From contig NZ_JAKSXW010000035.1 in assembly GCF_022829405.1 (NCBI RefSeq), positions 1 to 36,929 of the forward strand: DNA of 36,929 nucleotides. The letters run 5' to 3'. The notes under the pieces were generated by a model. It worked only from the letters and a program-made list of their open reading frames with translations. It made no database searches and was not told the origin of the DNA. This DNA is from Methylobacterium sp. J-076 (lineage in GTDB: Bacteria; Pseudomonadota; Alphaproteobacteria; Rhizobiales; Beijerinckiaceae). The position numbers and the translations under genes were made by a program. This document shows positions 33,473 through 36,929 of the stretch, piece after piece (within the stretch, counting starts at the first letter, position 1; each line of letters opens with the position of its first letter).

Positions 33473-34559
33473 GGCGCCGCTCGGGATAGAGGCCGAGCAG
33501 CCCCTCGGCATGCGCCTCGCACACGCCGCGCTCGGTGATGATGCCGGTGACGAGCCGGGCCGGCGTCACATCGAAGGCCGGGTTGGCCACGGGGCTGCCG
33601 GGGGAGACGACCTGCACGGTGGCGAAGCCGCCATCCTCCGTGCGCCCGGTGAGGTGCGTCACCTCGCGGGCATCGCGCTCCTCGATCGGGATCTCGGCGA
33701 CGCCGTCGCGCAGGGTCCAGTCGATCGTCGAGAAGGGCAGGGCGGCGTAGAACGGCACGCCGGTGTCCCGGGCCGCCAGGGCCTTCAGGTAGGTGCCGAT
33801 CTTGTTGCACACGTCGCCCTCGGCGGTGGTGCGGTCCGAGCCGACGATGCACAGGTCGACCTTGCCGTGTTGCATCAGGTGGCCGCCGGCATTGTCGGCG
33901 ATCACCGTGTGCGGCACCCCGTGGCCGTTCAGCTCGAAGGCGGTGAGCGCCGCCCCCTGGTTGCGCGGGCGCGTCTCGTCCACCAGCACATGCACTGGCA
34001 CGCCGTTCCCGTGGGCGTCGTAGACCGGGGCGAGGGCCGTGCCCCAATCGACGGTGGCGAGCCAGCCGGCGTTGCAATGGGTGAGCACGGTGATCGGCCG
34101 GCCCTTCGCCTTGTGCAGGTCGGCGATCAGCCGGCCGCCATGGGCGCCGATCGCCCGGCAGCTCGCCACATCCTCCTCCGCGATCCGCCCGGCCTCGGCG
34201 AAGGCGCGGGCGAATCGCTCGCCGGGCTCGACCTGCCGCAGGGTGGCGGAGACCCTGTCGAGGGCCCAGCGCAGGTTGATGGCGGTGGGCCGCGTGGCCG
34301 CCAGGGTCGCGCAGGCGCGGTCGATCCCCTCCAGCGAGGCATCCTCGCGCATGGCGAGCGCCAGCCCGTAGGCGGCGGTCACGCCGATCAGCGGCGCCCC
34401 GCGGACGATCATGGTGCGGATCGCCACCGCCGCGTCGTCCAGGGTGGCGAGGCGCTTCACGTCGAAGGCGAAGGGCAGGCGCGTCTGGTCGATGACCTGG
34501 ACGCTGGTCCCGTCGGCATCGGGGAAGATGGTGCGGTAGGGCTTGCCGTCGATGTTCAT
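33462..34559 (-). CDS. mtnA: S-methyl-5-thioribose-1-phosphate isomerase
   Basis: Methionine-salvage enzyme that converts the aldose 5-methylthioribose-1-phosphate to the ribulose form. The 365-aa product carries [20 protein letters not shown], the catalytic Cys in [20 protein letters not shown] (C162), [17 protein letters not shown], and the catalytic Asp in [20 protein letters not shown] (D242). ATG 34559 ([17 protein letters not shown]) is preferred to the in-frame TTG at 34577. No other mtn genes are in the window. It diverges from ftsK with a 177-bp gap. Confidence 0.96.
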   Translation of the reverse strand: MNIDGKPYRTIFPDADGTSVQVIDQTRLPFAFDVKRLATLDDAAVAIRTMIVRGAPLIGVTAAYGLALAMREDASLEGIDRACATLAATRPTAINLRWALDRVSATLRQVEPGERFARAFAEAGRIAEEDVASCRAIGAHGGRLIADLHKAKGRPITVLTHCNAGWLATVDWGTALAPVYDAHGNGVPVHVLVDETRPRNQGAALTAFELNGHGVPHTVIADNAGGHLMQHGKVDLCIVGSDRTTAEGDVCNKIGTYLKALAARDTGVPFYAALPFSTIDWTLRDGVAEIPIEERDAREVTHLTGRTEDGGFATVQVVSPGSPVANPAFDVTPARLVTGIITERGVCEAHAEGLLGLYPERRRAA

Positions 34560-34669
34560 GGCCGGGATGTGCCACAACGGGACCGGTTTTGCACGCCCGC
34601 GCCCCGGGTGCCGGTGGCCCGGCGGCGTTCACAACCGAGGGTGAAGTCGGGCTCAAGCCTTCCTCAACC

Positions 34670-34684
34670 TTAGCCGGTCGTTAA
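34670..34684. promoter_or_regulatory. CtrA-like box (TTAG-N7-TTAA) before ftsK
   Basis: TTAGCCGGTCGTTAA matches TTAA-N7-TTAA at seven of eight positions, 52 nt upstream of the ftsK ATG. An extra TTAAG half-site lies at 34707-34711. Confidence 0.55.
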
Positions 34685-34736
34685 GCCCTCTCTGCCAGCG
34701 TCGGGGTTAAGTCTTCCGTTCTGCGTCCGGTCCCGC

Positions 34737-36929
34737 ATGCGCTCGCTTCGCCGTCCCGCATCGCCCTACGAGACCTTCGTCGACGGCGTGCGCCCGTTCC
34801 TGGGCAAGCGTCTCACGGAGCTCGGCGGCCTCGTGCTGTTCACGGCCGCCGTCGCCATGACGGTGGCGCTGGCGACGTGGTCGATCGACGACCCGAGCCT
34901 CAACCACGCCACCGAGCAGGCGGCCCACAACGTCCTCGGCCAGCCGGGGGCGGTGATCTCCGACCTCGCCATGCAGCTCCTCGGGCTCGGCTCCCTGGCC
35001 TTCGTGCTGCCGCCGGCCCTGTGGGGCGTGCGGCTGATGCGCGAGCGCGACCTGCCCGGCGGCGGCGCGCGGATCGTCCTCTGGATCGTCGGCTTCTGCG
35101 CGGCGAGCGCGGTGGCGAGCGCCCTGCCGCCCACCGCCCGCTGGCCCCTGCCGACCGGCCTCGGCGGCGTGGCCGGCGACGGCCTGCTCTCCCTCATCCG
35201 CCGGCTGCTCGGCGCCGTGTTCTCCGGCCTCGCGCCGCTCTCCGGCTTCGGCTTCGCGGCGGTGGCGATCATCTGCCTGACGGGCGCCTGCCGCTTCATC
35301 CCCGCCGAGGAGGAGAGCCCGGACGAGCCCTATCCCGTCCGCCGCGTCGGCGACCGGGGCCGTGACGGACGCGACGGCGACGGCGACGAGCCCGGCCTCG
35401 GCCTCGTGGGGATCGGCGCGCTGGCGCAGGGCCTGATGCGGGCCCGCGCCTCCGTCGCCGGGCGGGTCGATACCTGGCGCGCCGGCCGGGGCGAGGATCT
35501 CGACGGCGCCTCGCCCGCGCTGGCGGCCCGCCGTGCCTTCTCCGATGCGGATCTCCCCTGGGCGGACCACCTGCCGGAGGCCGAGCGTGCCGCGCCCAGG
35601 CGGCGGGAGCCCGTCTTCGACGCGGACGCCCGCCCGGAGCCCGGCCGTCCGGCCCCCGTCATCCACGACGAGGCCGAGGACCACGAGCCCGAGGACCACG
35701 AGCCCGACCTAGCCCCCGCGCGGGCCGCACCCGCGGCGCGGCCCGCCCCCGCGCCGTCGCGGGTGGCCGCCCCGGTGGCCGGCCCGCCCCCCGCCCGCCG
35801 GCCGGCGCCGCGGGAGCGGCAGGATTACGAAGTGCCCGCCCTCGACCTCCTGGCCGAGCCCCGCGGGCCGTCCCAGGCGAGCCTCGTCTCCGCCGACGCG
35901 CTGGAGCAGAACGCGACGCTCCTCGAAGCCACCCTGGGTGATTTCGGCGTGCGCGGCGACATCCTGGCCGTGCGGCCGGGCCCGGTGGTGACCCTCTACG
36001 AGCTGGAGCCGGCGCCGGGCACCAAGTCGAGCCGCGTCATCGCCCTGGCCGACGACATCGCCCGGTCCATGTCGGCGGTCTCGGCCCGCGTCGCCGTGGT
36101 CCCCGGCCGCAACGCCATCGGCATCGAACTGCCCAATGCCCGCCGGGAGATGGTGTACCTGCGCGAACTCCTCGCCTCCGAGGACTTCGTGGAGACGAAG
36201 CACAAGCTGGCCCTGTGCCTGGGCAAGAACATCGGCGGCGAGCCGATCATCGCCGACCTCGCCCGCATGCCGCACCTGCTGGTGGCGGGCACCACCGGCT
36301 CGGGCAAGTCGGTGGCGATCAACACGATGATCCTGAGCTTGCTCTACCGGCTGAAGCCGGAGGAGTGCCGGCTGATCATGGTGGATCCGAAGATGCTGGA
36401 ACTGTCGGTCTACGACGGCATCCCGCACCTCCTCTCCCCGGTCGTGACTGACCCGAAGAAGGCGGTGATCGCCCTCAAGTGGGCCGTGCGCGAGATGGAG
36501 GAGCGCTACAAGAAGATGGCCAAGATCGCCGTGCGCAACATCGACGGCTACAACGCCCGCGTCGCCGAGGCGGCGGCCCGGGGCGAGGTGCTGACGCGCA
36601 CGGTCCAGACCGGGTTCGACCGGCAGACCGGCGAGGCGGTATACGAGGACGAGGAGATGGACCTCGCCCCGCTCCCCTACATCGTCATCGTGGTCGATGA
36701 GATGGCCGACCTGATGATGGTGGCGGGCAAGGACATCGAGGGGGCGATCCAGCGGCTGGCACAGATGGCGCGTGCGGCGGGCATCCATCTGATCATGGCG
36801 ACGCAGCGTCCGTCGGTGGACGTGATCACCGGGACGATCAAGGCGAACTTCCCGACCCGGATCAGCTTCCAGGTGACGAGCAAGATCGACTCGCGGACGA
36901 TCCTCGGGGAGATGGGCGCGGAGCAGCTT
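34737..36929 (+). CDS. ftsK: DNA translocase FtsK (5' part; runs off the window)
   Basis: Septal DNA pump that clears the division site and helps resolve chromosome dimers. The 731 visible codons show four N-terminal membrane spans (~30-50, ~82-100, ~111-131, ~160-185), a long acidic Pro/Ala/Arg linker (~190-375) with a duplicated EDHEP, the alpha domain ([20 protein letters not shown]) and the RecA-like motor with Walker A GTTGSGKS (518-525) and Walker [12 protein letters not shown] (D654, E655). The coding sequence stops at the window edge inside the motor ([11 protein letters not shown]), so the end of the motor and the DNA-reading gamma domain are not visible. ATG 34737 has no strong Shine-Dalgarno. 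Confidence 0.95.
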   Translation, partial: MRSLRRPASPYETFVDGVRPFLGKRLTELGGLVLFTAAVAMTVALATWSIDDPSLNHATEQAAHNVLGQPGAVISDLAMQLLGLGSLAFVLPPALWGVRLMRERDLPGGGARIVLWIVGFCAASAVASALPPTARWPLPTGLGGVAGDGLLSLIRRLLGAVFSGLAPLSGFGFAAVAIICLTGACRFIPAEEESPDEPYPVRRVGDRGRDGRDGDGDEPGLGLVGIGALAQGLMRARASVAGRVDTWRAGRGEDLDGASPALAARRAFSDADLPWADHLPEAERAAPRRREPVFDADARPEPGRPAPVIHDEAEDHEPEDHEPDLAPARAAPAARPAPAPSRVAAPVAGPPPARRPAPRERQDYEVPALDLLAEPRGPSQASLVSADALEQNATLLEATLGDFGVRGDILAVRPGPVVTLYELEPAPGTKSSRVIALADDIARSMSAVSARVAVVPGRNAIGIELPNARREMVYLRELLASEDFVETKHKLALCLGKNIGGEPIIADLARMPHLLVAGTTGSGKSVAINTMILSLLYRLKPEECRLIMVDPKMLELSVYDGIPHLLSPVVTDPKKAVIALKWAVREMEERYKKMAKIAVRNIDGYNARVAEAAARGEVLTRTVQTGFDRQTGEAVYEDEEMDLAPLPYIVIVVDEMADLMMVAGKDIEGAIQRLAQMARAAGIHLIMATQRPSVDVITGTIKANFPTRISFQVTSKIDSRTILGEMGAEQL

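Noticed and set aside
1..36929. CRISPR arrays, tRNA/rRNA genes, prophage or transposase genes
   Set aside because: No regularly spaced repeats, no recognisable cloverleaf or rRNA sequence, and no integrase or transposase families were seen in reading both strands. A covariance-model search would be more sensitive for tRNAs.

Overview
The window is a very GC-rich chromosomal stretch from an alphaproteobacterium, most likely Methylobacterium/Methylorubrum or a close Rhizobiales relative. The gene set supports this: a class I PHA synthase, homospermidine synthase, an IalB-family envelope protein, a Rhodobacter-type PmtA methyltransferase, a flippase-like protein of possible HpnL type, and a Caulobacter-like flagellar control module (SciP, FlbD, sigma-54 and CtrA-like sites). 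The assignment rests on protein families and gene content, not on rRNA. No rRNA, tRNA, CRISPR array, phage or insertion sequence was seen.

Layout. 1-350: GC-rich intergenic repeats. 353-3087: homospermidine synthase (minus strand), a 58-aa ORF and an IalB-family protein. 3307-6693: an 1128-aa exported helical-repeat protein of unknown function. 6805-10530: a class I aminotransferase and a small lipoprotein (minus), then divergent phaC. 10844-12749: a fumarylacetoacetase-family enzyme and bioB, flanked by two inverted copies of a ~180-bp intergenic repeat. 13099-17334 (minus): mnmA, a PmtA-like methyltransferase, a TVP38/DedA-type membrane protein and a sensor histidine kinase. 17560-25265: flagellar block fliK-flgD-sciP-fliF-fliG-fliH-fliN-flbD. 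25546-27245 (minus): a small unknown protein and a KpsE-type polysaccharide-export protein. 27459-29730: a ferredoxin-like protein, a flippase-like membrane protein and fliP. 29817-32526: three TadE/TadF/TadG-like genes. 32765-33440: two small exported proteins. 33462-34559 (minus): mtnA. 34737 to the right edge: 5' part of ftsK.

How the parts connect. The main regulatory theme is cell-cycle and flagellar control. A close sigma-54 -24/-12 match stands before fliK, and the cognate type of activator, FlbD, is encoded at the end of the same block. SciP, the inhibitor of the cell-cycle regulator CtrA, is encoded just before fliF, and a near-consensus CtrA box (TTAA-N7-TTAA, one mismatch) lies between them. 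Equivalent one-mismatch boxes lie before the 1128-aa protein, the Tad-like trio and ftsK. This suggests that motility, surface-appendage, division and one uncharacterised exported protein share CtrA control. The boxes were found by eye, and the regulon is an inference.

Start codons were chosen by Shine-Dalgarno match, family N-termini and GC3 pattern. Several are GTG or TTG and are flagged as uncertain.
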